64,000 bases of DNA. Source: Anaerobiospirillum thomasii. GTDB taxonomy: Bacteria; Pseudomonadota; Gammaproteobacteria; Enterobacterales; Succinivibrionaceae. This document shows positions 45,585-55,617 of this stretch, in pieces; the stretch's first letter is position 1, and each line of letters opens with the position of its first letter. The stretch is taken from contig NZ_UAPU01000007.1 of the NCBI RefSeq assembly GCF_900445255.1, forward strand, positions 884,001 to 948,000, given 5' to 3'. Both the position numbers and the translations under genes were made by a program. The notes below the pieces were generated by a model. The model had not been told where the DNA came from, searched no databases, and saw only the letters and a list, made by a program, of their open reading frames with translations.

Positions 45585-47085
45585 AGCTAAGTCCCAGCAG
45601 GGCACATGCCTGCTCTCTGTCTGAAAAATGAATAGTCTTATTCTTTAAAATCTGATAATCCTCATGTCCCTTGCCGGCTATAAGCACACAGTCATTTTCA
45701 TCTGCAAGTGCAAAGGCCTTGGCAATGGCCTCCTTTCTGTCAAGCACTACGCTTACATTGCTTGCAAGAGAGACACCGCGCAGCATGTCATCAATAATGC
45801 TCTTAGGATCCTCGCTGCGTGGATTATCCATGGTAAAGATAACTCTGTCGGCAAAGACACTGCTTTTTATAGCCATCATTGGACGTTTGCCTTTGTCTCT
45901 GTCACCGCCACAGCCAAGAACACATATGATTTTTCCGTTTTCACAGTGATTTCTGGCAGCGCGCAGTGCACTTTCCACACCATCTGGTGTATGGGCATAA
46001 TCGACAATAATTCTTGGCTTGCCCTTTTGTGAAAAGCACTCCATACGTCCTGTCACCGGCCTGATGGCGGCACTGGCCTGACCTATTTCCTTTAATGTAA
46101 TCTTAAGTGTCTGCAGTATACCAACAGCACACAGATAGTTTGAAACATTGAATCTGCCAAGCAGATGCACATTCTGATTTTCAAGCATGCCATATGAGGT
46201 TTTAATGCTGACATTAAAGCAGTCATCCTTGAAGCTCAGATGCTCACAGCTTATACAGCGTCTGCCGTTTAGAGCACTGACCTGTGTCATTGAATCAATA
46301 CCATAGCAGGTGCAGCCTTCTTTTTGTGAGGCAAATTCAAGACCTGTAGGATCATCTGTATTAATAACAATCTTCTGGGTATTAAGTCTTCTTAAAAAAG
46401 CAGCCTTGGCTTCCTTGTAGGCCTCCATGGTCTTGTGATAATCAAGATGATCACGGGTCAGATTAGTAAAGGCACCCACTGAGAAGGTCAGATGATCTAT
46501 GCGTCCCTGGTCAACGCCTATAGATGAAACCTCAAGCACAGCATGATCAGCTCCCTTTTGCACATAGCGATCAAGGTAGCGGTTGAGATATACAACATCA
46601 AGCGTGGTATTGGAGCTCTGCTCAAGCTCACCTGGAAAACCAAAACCCAAGGTTCCGAAAATGGCGCACTTATAGTTAAGAGCATTGAGCATAGTAGCCA
46701 CTAGATAGGCAACTGTGCTCTTGCCATTGGTGCCTGTGACACCTATAAGTCTTAGCTTGGTTGAAGGCTCGCCGTAAAACCATGATGCAAAACGCCCTAT
46801 GGATCTTGTGGCTGTTAAAAAGAAATACTTGACATCCTTATTCTCAAGCAGCTTTTTAGCTTCCTTTCTGTTGGCCTTTGGGTCAATTAAAATCAGGGAT
46901 ACGCCTTTTGCAATTACATCATCAATATAATCAAGACCGTTGTGGTTGCTGCCGCATCTGGCTAAAAATACGTCATTGGCCTTGCATTTTCTTGAATCAA
47001 TTTCTATATCTTCAAAAAGAATATCTTTATCTTGGCTCTCTGCTGAAAAGCCCATAAATTTTTTAATAGCGTATAAACTCTTCAT
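45577..47085 (-). CDS. murE: UDP-MurNAc-L-Ala-D-Glu-2,6-diaminopimelate ligase MurE
   Basis: MurE adds meso-diaminopimelate to the growing stem peptide. The 502 residues have the ATP loop GVTGTNGKSTVAYLV, NLTRDHLDYHKTMEAY and VDYAHTPDGVESALRAA. The DNPRSEDP motif marks specificity for meso-DAP rather than lysine, which fits a Gram-negative wall. It lies 14 bases after ftsI. Confidence 0.96.
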   Translation of the reverse strand: MKSLYAIKKFMGFSAESQDKDILFEDIEIDSRKCKANDVFLARCGSNHNGLDYIDDVIAKGVSLILIDPKANRKEAKKLLENKDVKYFFLTATRSIGRFASWFYGEPSTKLRLIGVTGTNGKSTVAYLVATMLNALNYKCAIFGTLGFGFPGELEQSSNTTLDVVYLNRYLDRYVQKGADHAVLEVSSIGVDQGRIDHLTFSVGAFTNLTRDHLDYHKTMEAYKEAKAAFLRRLNTQKIVINTDDPTGLEFASQKEGCTCYGIDSMTQVSALNGRRCISCEHLSFKDDCFNVSIKTSYGMLENQNVHLLGRFNVSNYLCAVGILQTLKITLKEIGQASAAIRPVTGRMECFSQKGKPRIIVDYAHTPDGVESALRAARNHCENGKIICVLGCGGDRDKGKRPMMAIKSSVFADRVIFTMDNPRSEDPKSIIDDMLRGVSLASNVSVVLDRKEAIAKAFALADENDCVLIAGKGHEDYQILKNKTIHFSDREQACALLGLSCD

Positions 47086-47099
47086 TTACTTAACCTGCT

Positions 47100-48794
47100 T
47101 TAAGGTTTTTCCTGTGCATCAGGTGGTACATTATACAGCTGCAGAGCCCTTGTCATCACATCTTTGAATATAGGACCAGATACTGCACCACCATAATAAC
47201 TTTTCTTTTTTGGCTCTCTGACCACAGCCACCATGGCAAAGCGTGGATTGGATATAGGAGCAAATCCTGCAAAGCTTGAAATATAATTTTCACTATAACC
47301 CTTTCTTGTGGCCACACGTGCTGTACCTGTCTTGCCTGCAATACGATAACGGGTAATGGAGGCCTTGCTGCCTGTACCTTCAGACACAATGGTCTCAAGT
47401 ACGCTCTGCAGACGCTTTATCTCCTGAATGCTGCCAACCTGCATCTGCTCTGGCTGTTTGTGCACGGATAAAATGGAGACAGGATGCCTTGCTCCGTTGT
47501 TGGCCAGTGTGGCATAGGCCGAGGCCAACTGCAGTGCTGTTACTGTATAGCCATAACCATAACCCAAGGTTGCCTTGTCAATTTCAGCCCAGAACCTTCT
47601 GTTTTCATTCAGCCTGCCACTTGACTCACCCACAAGACCAGAGCTTGTAGCCTGACCAAAGCCAAAGCGCTGCAGTGTATTAATAACAGGAGCAGGACCC
47701 ATTCTCTGTGTAATATGGGCCATACCTGTATTTGATGAGAATTTTAAAATATCCTTTAGGGTGCCGTATTCCATAAAATGCGTATCGCGTATGGTTTTGC
47801 CATCCACCACATAAGGACGTGTATCAAAAACCTCATTCCAGGTTACAGCTTTATTCTCAAGAGCTGAGAGCGCAATAATCGGCTTTACAGTAGATCCAGG
47901 CTCAAAGGTGTCGGTAATAATTCTGTTGGTGGCATGCTCGGCTATAAAATGACTTCTGTCATTTGGATCAAAGGATGGATAATTGACCATAACCAGCACT
48001 TCACCTGTTTTAACATCAATCATCACAACCATGGCCGATGAGGCATCAAATTCCTCTACAGTCTCTATGAGCTTTGAAAAGGCAAAGGTCTGCAGTCTGT
48101 CATCAATTGACAGTCTTAAATTACCGCCGGCTCTGCCCTCCTGCACAACATTGAGATTTTCAATAATATGACCCTTGCCATCCTTAATGGCCTTGTGTGA
48201 GGCCTTCTGTGCACTTAAATAGGTGTTAAAGCTCTGCTCCACGCCGTAGGTACCCTTGCCATCGGCATTTAACAGACCTATAAGATGGGCATTGATGCGA
48301 CCTGTTGGATAATAGCGCTGATAATTGTCACGTATCATAATGCCAGGCACTTTTAAAGCTTCAAGCTCCTGTGCCTTGTCTGTTGCTAGATGACGGCTTA
48401 AAAGCACATTGCGTTTTCTTTTATTGCTAAGCTTATTAAAAAGATCGCGCGGATCCATCTGTAAAATGGCGGCAATAGCCCTGATTTTATCAGGATCGTG
48501 AATCACTCTCTTGTCATTGATAACAAAAGCATCAGCATAAATAGCCTTAACCGGCACAGAAATAGCCAGTATCTTGCCGAATCTGTCAGTTATAAGGCCA
48601 CGCGCCGGCTCAAAGGAGTAAAGGCGCTCCACTCTGTTGTTACCCTCGCTTATAAGCCTTTCTGGATGCAGAATCTGAATCCATAATAGTCTTGTAATTA
48701 AAAAGCCAAATAACAGCAGTATAGCCATCCATGTGACGACTATACGAAAACGGCTGATTTTAAATTGTGAATAATCTATGAAATTGCCAGACAT
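47100..48794 (-). CDS. ftsI: Septal peptidoglycan transpeptidase FtsI (PBP3)
   Basis: FtsI crosslinks septal peptidoglycan and is anchored by one N-terminal membrane helix (about 18-38). The 564 residues have the class B PBP non-catalytic domain and a transpeptidase domain with active-site Ser in EPGSTVKP (SxxK), SSNTG (SxN) and GKTGTAR (KTG). It is the target of aztreonam-type beta-lactams in relatives. The neighbours ftsL (8-bp gap) and murE are as in E. coli. Confidence 0.96.
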   Translation of the reverse strand: MSGNFIDYSQFKISRFRIVVTWMAILLLFGFLITRLLWIQILHPERLISEGNNRVERLYSFEPARGLITDRFGKILAISVPVKAIYADAFVINDKRVIHDPDKIRAIAAILQMDPRDLFNKLSNKRKRNVLLSRHLATDKAQELEALKVPGIMIRDNYQRYYPTGRINAHLIGLLNADGKGTYGVEQSFNTYLSAQKASHKAIKDGKGHIIENLNVVQEGRAGGNLRLSIDDRLQTFAFSKLIETVEEFDASSAMVVMIDVKTGEVLVMVNYPSFDPNDRSHFIAEHATNRIITDTFEPGSTVKPIIALSALENKAVTWNEVFDTRPYVVDGKTIRDTHFMEYGTLKDILKFSSNTGMAHITQRMGPAPVINTLQRFGFGQATSSGLVGESSGRLNENRRFWAEIDKATLGYGYGYTVTALQLASAYATLANNGARHPVSILSVHKQPEQMQVGSIQEIKRLQSVLETIVSEGTGSKASITRYRIAGKTGTARVATRKGYSENYISSFAGFAPISNPRFAMVAVVREPKKKSYYGGAVSGPIFKDVMTRALQLYNVPPDAQEKP

Positions 48795-48802
48795 TTTTAT
48801 AA

Positions 48803-49294
48803 TTAATTAAGATTGATAACAAGCTCTGAATCAGTTTTTGGCGATATCATTTTTAGTTTGCCAAGAGCCTGCTCTTTAATCTTGGTATGCTCTGATAGTT
48901 TTTGTTTTTCAGCAGTCAGCAAAAGCCACTTCTTATGCAGATTTTCATTATCTGTTATAACCTGATTGAAGCGTGCTGTTATATCACGTGTCTGCTGTAC
49001 CTGATGGATCTTGTACAAAGCCATAGCAGTAAGCACACACAACAGAAAATAGGTAAAACTGTTTTTTAACAGATCCTTTAAAATAACACGTACAATGCGC
49101 AGCTCATTATGCTTGCCATAATCATAATTGGCAGCACGGCTTACAGTCTTTTCGGCTGTCTTTAAAGATGCTGTGATATCTACAGGCTCTGACTGAGTAT
49201 AGGAAATATTGTTATAGCCATTGTCATCAAGGGCTATAACATGCTCCTGCACATGCACATCATTATAGTCTACAGCTGTATTGCTCTTGTGCAT
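48803..49294 (-). CDS. ftsL: Cell division protein FtsL with extended N-terminus
   Basis: FtsL is a small bitopic protein that joins FtsB and FtsQ and activates FtsWI. The 163 residues have a single membrane helix (about 79-95, SFTYFLLCVLTAMALY) and a periplasmic coiled coil (about 97-145) with the family-like NENLHKKWLLLTAEKQKLSEH. The cytoplasmic part before the helix is about 75 residues, longer than in E. coli (about 35). It lies 2 bases after rsmH and 8 before ftsI, which supports the call since sequence conservation is low. Confidence 0.87.
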   Translation of the reverse strand: MHKSNTAVDYNDVHVQEHVIALDDNGYNNISYTQSEPVDITASLKTAEKTVSRAANYDYGKHNELRIVRVILKDLLKNSFTYFLLCVLTAMALYKIHQVQQTRDITARFNQVITDNENLHKKWLLLTAEKQKLSEHTKIKEQALGKLKMISPKTDSELVINLN

Positions 49295-49296
49295 GA

Positions 49297-50235
49297 CTAT
49301 AGCCTCTTTGCCACACGCAACACGGCTGAGCGTGAGCGTACATTCTGCATGATTTCACTGTCACTGGCTTTAATGGCCTTGCCTACACACTCAAGTTTGG
49401 CATACTGCGCCTTAAGCGCTGCAAGCTCGGTGTCGGTAATTGGCAGTCCGCGTGGAATAGGAGGAGCTGAAGACTTGTCACGATAGAAAGTCTTTACAAT
49501 ACGATCCTCAAGTGAGTGAAAGCTTATAACACACAGTCTGCCATCTCTGCCCAGCACATCAATAGCTCCTTCAAGGGCCTGCTTGAGCTCATCAAGCTCG
49601 GCATTTACTGCAATACGCAGTGCCTGAAAACATCTTGTGGCCTTATGCTTGGGACCTGGTGCTCCTGGAATGGCCTTTGAAATGATTGAGGCAAGCTGTG
49701 TTGTAGTTTCAATCTTTGCGTTTTCTCTTTCTCTGACTATGGCAGCTGCCACCTTGCGTGCAAAACGCTCTTCACCATAGACCTTGAATATATATGACAG
49801 ATCATCGCTGCTGTAGGTATTGACAATATCAGCTGCACTTAAACCACAGCTGTTGTCCATGCGCATATCAAGAGGACCCTGTCTGTCGAAGGAAAATCCT
49901 CTTTGAGCATCATCAAGCTGTGGTGAGGAGACGCCAATATCCATAAGAATGCCGTCAACCATGCCCAAAATGCCATGCTCGGCTGCTACATCCTTTATAT
50001 TTGAAAAGGTATTATGCGTAATGCAAAAACGCTCATCGTCAATAGATGCTGCAGCCTCAATTGCCTGCAGATCTCTGTCTATGGCAAATAATTTTCCATT
50101 AGCGCCTAGTCTTTGCAAAATGGCGCGTGAGTGACCTCCACGTCCGAACGTGGCATCGATATACACGCCGTCGCTCTTGATATTAAGACCATCAAGGCAT
50201 TCATTCAATAAAACCGGTATATGAGAAAATGTCAT
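49297..50235 (-). CDS. rsmH: 16S rRNA N4-cytosine-1402 methyltransferase RsmH
   Basis: RsmH (MraW) methylates N4 of C1402 in 16S rRNA, the same nucleotide whose ribose is methylated by RsmI, encoded at 7.1-8.0 kb in this window. The 312 residues show HIPVLLNECLDGL, the SAM loop DATFGRGGHSRAIL, LMDIGVSSPQLDDAQRGFSF and the C-terminal VISFHSLEDRIVK. Position between mraZ and ftsL is standard. Confidence 0.97.
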   Translation of the reverse strand: MTFSHIPVLLNECLDGLNIKSDGVYIDATFGRGGHSRAILQRLGANGKLFAIDRDLQAIEAAASIDDERFCITHNTFSNIKDVAAEHGILGMVDGILMDIGVSSPQLDDAQRGFSFDRQGPLDMRMDNSCGLSAADIVNTYSSDDLSYIFKVYGEERFARKVAAAIVRERENAKIETTTQLASIISKAIPGAPGPKHKATRCFQALRIAVNAELDELKQALEGAIDVLGRDGRLCVISFHSLEDRIVKTFYRDKSSAPPIPRGLPITDTELAALKAQYAKLECVGKAIKASDSEIMQNVRSRSAVLRVAKRL

Positions 50236-50244
50236 GTCGTTCTC

Positions 50245-50724
50245 TTAAAGTGCTATGGAGGCCAGCTCGTTTAAAATAGCACTGTCACTTAAATTTTGTA
50301 AAACTTCGGCGTCCTTTATACGCTGTCTATCAAGACAGGTCTCAGACCATATTTCAAATTTATTATTAATACCAATTAGCGTTGCCTTCTTTTCAAGAAG
50401 ACACAGACTGCGCAATTCCTGTGGGATTAAGATTCGACCCTGTGCATCAAGTTTGCAGTAGACTGCCGATCCTAAAAGTGTACGCTGTATTGAGCGCAGT
50501 GCTGTCTGTGATACGGTATTTAATGCAGTAAAGCTGTCAACTAGCTCATCCCACTGCGGTTTGGTGTACAGCCACAGACATTCATCAAAGAGGCTTTTGG
50601 CAAGATAACATTCGCCGTCACAGCTTTCTTTTATAAGCTGACGATATTTGACAGGCAGAGCAATTCTACCTTTATCGTCTAGTGACAAAACATTTGTGCC
50701 ACTGAACAACAGCCCACTTGCCAT
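50245..50724 (-). CDS. mraZ: Transcriptional regulator MraZ
   Basis: MraZ is a dimer-of-domains AbrB-like DNA-binding protein that forms a ring and represses the dcw operon. Two MraZ repeats are visible: SLDDKGRIALPVKYR near the start and KLDAQGRILIPQELR near residue 90. The start is uncertain. ATG 50724 gives 159 residues but has no ribosome site. A TTG at 50709, preceded by AAGTGGG, aligns with the E. coli start (M-F-R-G against L-F-S-G). The frame also extends to a TTG at 50748 inside the operator. Confidence 0.9.
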   Translation of the reverse strand: MASGLLFSGTNVLSLDDKGRIALPVKYRQLIKESCDGECYLAKSLFDECLWLYTKPQWDELVDSFTALNTVSQTALRSIQRTLLGSAVYCKLDAQGRILIPQELRSLCLLEKKATLIGINNKFEIWSETCLDRQRIKDAEVLQNLSDSAILNELASIAL

Positions 50725-50730
50725 ACTGTG

Positions 50731-50755
50731 CACCACAAAAAACCACAAATTCCCA
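50731..50755 (-). promoter_or_regulatory. MraZ operator: three TGG(G/T)N repeats at 10-bp spacing
   Basis: On the minus strand TGGGA (50755-50751), TGGTT (50745-50741) and TGGTG (50735-50731) are spaced by 5 bases each, the arrangement of the known MraZ box (TGGGN-N5 repeated). It lies just upstream of mraZ, as expected for autorepression of the dcw operon. Only the first repeat is a full TGGGN. Confidence 0.75.
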
Positions 50756-50846
50756 CTTTTATAATTTTAGCATAGAATTTGCAATGAATTTACGTTGTAA
50801 CTTTCCAAAGCATCACAATTTTTTAAATATCTAATATAAAAAGCAA

Positions 50847-50873
50847 AAAAGGCAGCAAAACTGCCGCCTTTGT
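50847..50873 (-). terminator. Terminator after the Sel1-type gene
   Basis: On the minus strand AAGGCGGCAG-TTTTG-CTGCC is followed directly by TTTTTTGC. It lies about 20 bases after the stop of the Sel1-type gene and shields the dcw promoter region. Confidence 0.75.
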
Positions 50874-50892
50874 AAATCTGTGTAAATTATAT

Positions 50893-51297
50893 CTAACCGT
50901 TGAAAATCTCAGGATGTTCTTCTATGAAAGTACAGCTGCCTTTCATATCAAGATCACAGGCTTTTCTTATAAGCTTGATAATCTTCTGTCCATCCTCTTT
51001 TGAGCCTTTTTGTGTGTAGGCACCAACAGCCTGCTCACATGATACACCTGAGTTTAAATCACAGCCTTTAGTATAGAGTTTAGCTGCTCTGTCAAGGTTC
51101 TGTCTTACTCTTTTGCCCTCTTTAAAGATGTCGCCAGCCTTAAGACAGCTGTTTACATCACCTCCGTTACACTTGCTCTCAAGACTTAAAATATCTTTTG
51201 GTATTCTTACAGGAGCTGCATTTACTGATGAAACACCAACTACAGAGCATGCAACTAAAGCTAGGGTCAGCACTTTTAAATTTTTTACATAACTCAT
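50893..51297 (-). CDS. Secreted cysteine-rich Sel1-repeat protein
   Basis: From the ATG at 51297 the product has 134 residues: a signal peptide (hydrophobic core LKVLTLALVACSVVGV, possible cleavage at VNA before APVRIP) and two to three Sel1-like helical repeats. Each repeat carries a cysteine pair eight residues apart (CNGGDVNSC, CDLNSGVSC, CDLDMKGSC), the layout of Helicobacter cysteine-rich proteins whose pairs form disulfides in the periplasm. VAC within the signal could also be a lipobox, so a lipoprotein is not excluded. Function is unknown; such proteins often mediate protein-protein contacts. Confidence 0.7.
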   Translation of the reverse strand: MSYVKNLKVLTLALVACSVVGVSSVNAAPVRIPKDILSLESKCNGGDVNSCLKAGDIFKEGKRVRQNLDRAAKLYTKGCDLNSGVSCEQAVGAYTQKGSKEDGQKIIKLIRKACDLDMKGSCTFIEEHPEIFNG

Positions 51298-51380
51298 AAT
51301 GTCACCTATAACATCTTTAAACAAAACAATATTTTTAAACACTAAGCCCCAATGGACTTTAAATAAACTGCTGCGAACAC

Positions 51381-51401
51381 AAAAAAGGGGCTTGCGCCCC
51401 T
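51381..51401 (-). terminator. Terminator of pntAB
   Basis: On the minus strand GGGGC-GCAA-GCCCC is followed by six T, 16 bases after the pntB stop. Confidence 0.9.
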
Positions 51402-51416
51402 TCTTTTATTTCGGTT

Positions 51417-52913
51417 TTAGATATTTGCAACAATTTCTTCAACTGTCTTCTTGGCATCACCAAAGCACATGCTTGAGTTCTCCTTGAAGAACAGTGGGTT
51501 CTGAACACCGGCATAGCCTGCGTTCATAGAACGCTTGAAGACAACCACATTACGTGCCTTCCAGACCTCAAGTACAGGCATGCCTGCAATTGGGCTGTTA
51601 GGATTCTCAAGAGCAGATGGGTTAACTGTATCGTTGGCACCAATTACCAGTACGGTATCGGTGTTTTCAAAATCATCGTTAATCTCATCCATCTCAAGAA
51701 CGATGTCATAAGGAACCTTAGCCTCGGCTAAGAGCACATTCATATGACCTGGCAGACGACCTGCTACAGGGTGAATGGCGAAGCGAACCTCAATACCACG
51801 CTCTCTTAACTTCTCAGTTAATGAGGCAACGGCATTCTGAGCCTGGGCTACAGCCATACCATAGCCTGGAGCAATGATAACTGAGCTTGAGTTCTTTAAC
51901 AGATCGGCAACATCAGCGGCCTTGAGCTCACGATACTCGCCTACCTCATCATCCTCAACAGCAGCACCTTCATTACCGAAGCCACCTGCGATTACGGAGA
52001 TGAATGAGCGGTTCATGGCTTTACACATGATGTATGACAGAATAGCACCAGAGCTACCAACCAGAGCACCGGTTACAATCAGCAGGTCGTTGCTTAACAT
52101 GAAGCCTGAGGCTGCAGCTGCCCAACCTGAATATGAGTTGAGCATTGAGATAACTACAGGCATGTCGGCACCACCGATAGCAGCTACTAAGTGAATACCA
52201 AAGAGGAATGCAATAATTGTCATGATTACAAGCGGAGTTACTGGGGTAACATCAGCTGACATGAACCATACTAAAAGTAACAGTGAAACAATTAAAGCAC
52301 CCAGGTTCAGCCAATGACCGCCTGGTAACATTAATGGAGCTGACTTGAAGATACGGAGCTTGAATGTGCCGTTTAACTTACCATAGGCAACGATAGAGCC
52401 AGTGAAGGTAACAGCACCGATGAATACGCCTAAGAAGATCTCAACTAAGTGAGTGTTGAGCTCAGCTGAGGTCATAGCGTGGGCGCTCTCGGCAACAGGC
52501 TGCTGAATGGCACTTAAAATAGCCATTACTTCATCAGCAGAGGCATTAGCTGCAATTGTGATGTTCTGTGGGGCAACAACACCTAACTCAAAGAAGCTGT
52601 TGAAACCAACTAAAACAGCAGCCATACCTACAAAGCTGTGCAGACATGCAATAAGCTCAGGCATCTGAGTCATGGCAACCTTGCGGGCCACGTAGACACC
52701 GATAACGGCACCGATAGCCATAGCAACAACGGTAAGACCAAAGCCCATGAAGGTATCAATCTGAGCAAATGTAGCCAGAAGGGCAATAACCATACCAACG
52801 ATGCCAGACAGAGCACCTAATTTTGCAGTCTCCTGCTTTGACAGTCCTGCTAAAGCTAGAATGAATAGCAGTGCGGCCAGAATATAGGCCATATGTATAG
52901 GACCAAATACCAT
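51417..52913 (-). CDS. pntB: NAD(P) transhydrogenase beta subunit PntB
   Basis: PntB with PntA forms the proton-pumping transhydrogenase that makes NADPH from NADH in the inner membrane. The 498 residues have the membrane domain II (about 1-300, with [22 protein letters not shown]) and the NADP-binding domain III (about 320-498), with [30 protein letters not shown] and GANDTVNP. It is about 36 residues longer than E. coli PntB (462) because of an insertion around residues 120-150 between two helices. It lies 21 bases after pntA. Confidence 0.95.
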   Translation of the reverse strand: MVFGPIHMAYILAALLFILALAGLSKQETAKLGALSGIVGMVIALLATFAQIDTFMGFGLTVVAMAIGAVIGVYVARKVAMTQMPELIACLHSFVGMAAVLVGFNSFFELGVVAPQNITIAANASADEVMAILSAIQQPVAESAHAMTSAELNTHLVEIFLGVFIGAVTFTGSIVAYGKLNGTFKLRIFKSAPLMLPGGHWLNLGALIVSLLLLVWFMSADVTPVTPLVIMTIIAFLFGIHLVAAIGGADMPVVISMLNSYSGWAAAASGFMLSNDLLIVTGALVGSSGAILSYIMCKAMNRSFISVIAGGFGNEGAAVEDDEVGEYRELKAADVADLLKNSSSVIIAPGYGMAVAQAQNAVASLTEKLRERGIEVRFAIHPVAGRLPGHMNVLLAEAKVPYDIVLEMDEINDDFENTDTVLVIGANDTVNPSALENPNSPIAGMPVLEVWKARNVVVFKRSMNAGYAGVQNPLFFKENSSMCFGDAKKTVEEIVANI

Positions 52914-52934
52914 TTTTTCTTCCTCCGGCCTACA

Positions 52935-54470
52935 TTACTGCTTTCTGAACATTGCCAGCATACGACGTGTTACAGCAAAACCACCAAAGATGTTGATAGA
53001 TGCAATAAGCACACCGATAAAGGCAAAGAGGCCAACGATAAAGCTGCCTGAGCTGATCTGCAGCACGGCACCAACCACAATAATACCTGAAATAGCGTTT
53101 GTTACCGACATCAGCGGTGTATGCAGTGAGTGGGTAACATTCCATACTACGTAGTAACCTACAACGCAGGAAAGTACGAATACGGTAAAGTGTGGTAAGA
53201 ATTTCTCTGGGGCATAAAGTCCGATAAGAGCAAAGGCAACAACAAGCATTGCTACACAGGTAATCTTGAATTTGTTTGAAACCTGTTTCTGCTCTACCTT
53301 CTGAGCTGGAGCATCAGCTGGCTTGGCAGCTGGGGCTGCAGATACGCTGATCTTTGGAGGTGGGAAGGTAATCTCGCCATCCTTGGATACTGTCATATTG
53401 CGCAGTACAACATCTTCAAAGTCGATGTTGATATTGCCATCCTTCTCCTTGCACAGAAGCTTGGCAAGGTTTACAAGGTTGGTGCCATACAGCTGTGATG
53501 ACTGGGCTGGAAGTCTTGCGGCCAAATCTGAATAGCCGATGATCTTGACGCCATTGGCTGTAGTAACAATCTTGCCTTCCTGAGTCAGCTCGCAGTTACC
53601 GCCGGTTGCAGCAGCAAGGTCAACAATTACAGAGCCTGACTTCATGGACTCTACCATTTCCTTGGTGATAAGACGAGGAGCTGCCTTACCTGGAATTGCA
53701 GCGGTAGTGATGATAATGTCCACATCCTTGGCCTGAGCTGCAAAGAGCTCCATCTCTGCCTTGATGAACTCATCTGACATAACCTTTGCATAACCGTCTG
53801 AAGAGCCGCCGTCCTCATTCTTAAAGTCGAGCTTTAAGAACTCACCGCCCATAGACTTAATCTGATCTGCCACCTCAAGACGTGTATCGAAAGCACGAAC
53901 GATAGCACCAAGAGAGTGGGCTGCACCTATTGCAGCAAGACCTGCTACACCGGCACCGATAACCAGAACTTTTGCAGGAGGAACTTTACCTGCTGCAGTT
54001 ACCTGACCTGTGAAGAATCTGCCAAAGGTGTGGGCAGCTTCAACTACAGCTCTGTAACCTGAAATGTTGGCAGTTGATGACAGAGCATCTAATGACTGGG
54101 CACGGGAAATACGTGGCACCATGTCCATAGCCAGCACGTTAACTTTCTTGGCATTTAACTTCTCAACAAGCTCGCTGTTCTGAGCTGGTCTGATGAAGCT
54201 GACTAAGGTCTGGCCTTCTTTTAAAAGCTCAACCTCAGCATCTGATGGGGCGTTAACCTTAAAAATAATGTCGCTGTTCCAAATCTCGCGACCCTTTAGA
54301 ACTTTAGCACCGGCCTGCTCGTATGATGCATCATCAAAACTAGCGTCGGCACCAGCATTGCTTTGAACGGCAACTTCAAAGCCCAATTTAATAAGCTTGC
54401 CTACGGTGTCCGGAGTTGCTGCAACTCTGGTCTCTCCGCGTAAGCTCTCCTTTGGAATACCTATTAACAT
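52935..54470 (-). CDS. pntA: NAD(P) transhydrogenase alpha subunit PntA
   Basis: PntA carries the NAD(H)-binding domain I and the first membrane helices. The 511 residues start [20 protein letters not shown], have [22 protein letters not shown] (NAD site, in part), the signature [15 protein letters not shown], an alanine/proline-rich linker (about 385-405) and three to four C-terminal helices. It is a single fused chain, as in enteric bacteria rather than the split alpha1/alpha2 form. The 250 bp upstream are A+T-rich and presumably hold the promoter. Confidence 0.95.
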   Translation of the reverse strand: MLIGIPKESLRGETRVAATPDTVGKLIKLGFEVAVQSNAGADASFDDASYEQAGAKVLKGREIWNSDIIFKVNAPSDAEVELLKEGQTLVSFIRPAQNSELVEKLNAKKVNVLAMDMVPRISRAQSLDALSSTANISGYRAVVEAAHTFGRFFTGQVTAAGKVPPAKVLVIGAGVAGLAAIGAAHSLGAIVRAFDTRLEVADQIKSMGGEFLKLDFKNEDGGSSDGYAKVMSDEFIKAEMELFAAQAKDVDIIITTAAIPGKAAPRLITKEMVESMKSGSVIVDLAAATGGNCELTQEGKIVTTANGVKIIGYSDLAARLPAQSSQLYGTNLVNLAKLLCKEKDGNINIDFEDVVLRNMTVSKDGEITFPPPKISVSAAPAAKPADAPAQKVEQKQVSNKFKITCVAMLVVAFALIGLYAPEKFLPHFTVFVLSCVVGYYVVWNVTHSLHTPLMSVTNAISGIIVVGAVLQISSGSFIVGLFAFIGVLIASINIFGGFAVTRRMLAMFRKQ

Positions 54471-54723
54471 GGCGTCTTCCTGTAACTTATGGCTAAAAAG
54501 CCTTCTATTATCGTTGTTAATAACAGAACCTATGTCTGAGTTTACCGGGTTATTATATTATTGAATGTAAGTTTGCGTTGTGATTTAAGCTTAAAAAATG
54601 CCTAATTAATATAAATTTTTTGCACTACAAGAGTGAGATTCTTTGAAAAAAGTGAGTATTTACCGTTATTTAAGAGAAAAATAAAATTTCAAAACAAATA
54701 GATAAAATTTTTCATTTTAGCCT

Positions 54724-55206
54724 CTAAGGCTTTATTTCACAGCTCATTGTGTAGGCATCTTCGGCTTTTTGACCTGTGTATGCGCTGTAATAACCTCGGC
54801 GCACTCCCATAATCTCAAAGTTATAGGCTTTATACAGCGCAATAGCCTTTTCATTTGACACTCTTACCTCCAAAAAGCATCTGCGCCCGCCAAGACTGTA
54901 GGCAAGAGACAGACTGAAGGCTAAAAGCTTTGAGCCAAAACCACGTCCCTGCATGGCAGGCACAATACCTATGGTAAAAAGCTCACATTCATCAAAAAGC
55001 AAGGATATGACACTAAAGCCAATAAGCTCTTTGTCATGATAGATACCTATGACCTTGCTGTTATCGTTAAAGCTCTCTTTGATGCCATCATAGGTCCAGG
55101 GGTGGGTGTGACACAGACAGTCAATGTAAAAAAGCTTTTTAGCAAGCTCTTCATCAAATTCAAGAACCTTAATTTCTGTCCTGTCCATTTTATAATCTAT
55201 CTGCAA
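54724..55206 (-). CDS. rimI: Ribosomal protein S18-alanine N-acetyltransferase RimI
   Basis: RimI acetylates the N-terminal alanine of ribosomal protein S18. The 160 residues form a GNAT domain with ELFTIGIVPAMQGRGFGSKLL (acetyl-CoA loop Q/R-x-x-G-x-G/A, in part), LEVRVSNEKAIALYKAYNFE and GVRRGYYSA, all close to E. coli RimI. The start overlaps the upstream holD-like gene by 17 bases; an ATG at 55188 is an alternative. The holD-rimI order is that of E. coli. Confidence 0.88.
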   Translation of the reverse strand: MQIDYKMDRTEIKVLEFDEELAKKLFYIDCLCHTHPWTYDGIKESFNDNSKVIGIYHDKELIGFSVISLLFDECELFTIGIVPAMQGRGFGSKLLAFSLSLAYSLGGRRCFLEVRVSNEKAIALYKAYNFEIMGVRRGYYSAYTGQKAEDAYTMSCEIKP

Positions 55207-55615
55207 AATTCTGTTTTAAAAAAGACCACAGAGGTGCCTTGTCTGCACTCATAACAAAGACTCTGCATTGAAGTTCAGGACGAGTTGCACACAGTAAAAC
55301 CACATCTGTATCTGCATACGTATAATCATCACTGTAAGGTGCCATACTTATACCTTTGCTGCTAAGAAATGAGCACAAAGACGGCAGATAGGCAATATCA
55401 GATCTTGACTCTATGTAAAGATCACACTGCACAGGACGCAGCGCTTTTTTAACAGCAGTGTCACTATCTGTCAGCTGCGTTTTTCCTGAGGCACTAATAT
55501 CCGCCTCACTTACAGATAGCTGAGGAGCTTTTGCAGCAATGGTGTTTGCATCTGAATCCTGCGGGGCAAAAGGCAGTTTAACTCCTGCCTTTAATTTCCA
55601 TGTAGTTCTTAGCAT
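55190..55615 (-). CDS. holD: Probable DNA polymerase III psi subunit (HolD-like)
   Basis: The 141-residue protein is assigned mainly by position: in E. coli holD precedes and overlaps rimI, as here. The ending KAPLWSFLKQNFADRL resembles the HolD C-terminus, where a Trp-containing helix contacts the chi subunit. The middle (residues about 60-110) has an alternating strand/helix pattern like the psi fold, with CDLYIES and DVVLLCA strands. The N-terminus starts LRTTWKLKAG, which may correspond to the clamp-loader peptide. Sequence alone would not prove it, as HolD diverges quickly. Confidence 0.45.
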   Translation of the reverse strand: MLRTTWKLKAGVKLPFAPQDSDANTIAAKAPQLSVSEADISASGKTQLTDSDTAVKKALRPVQCDLYIESRSDIAYLPSLCSFLSSKGISMAPYSDDYTYADTDVVLLCATRPELQCRVFVMSADKAPLWSFLKQNFADRL

Positions 55616-55617
55616 AA

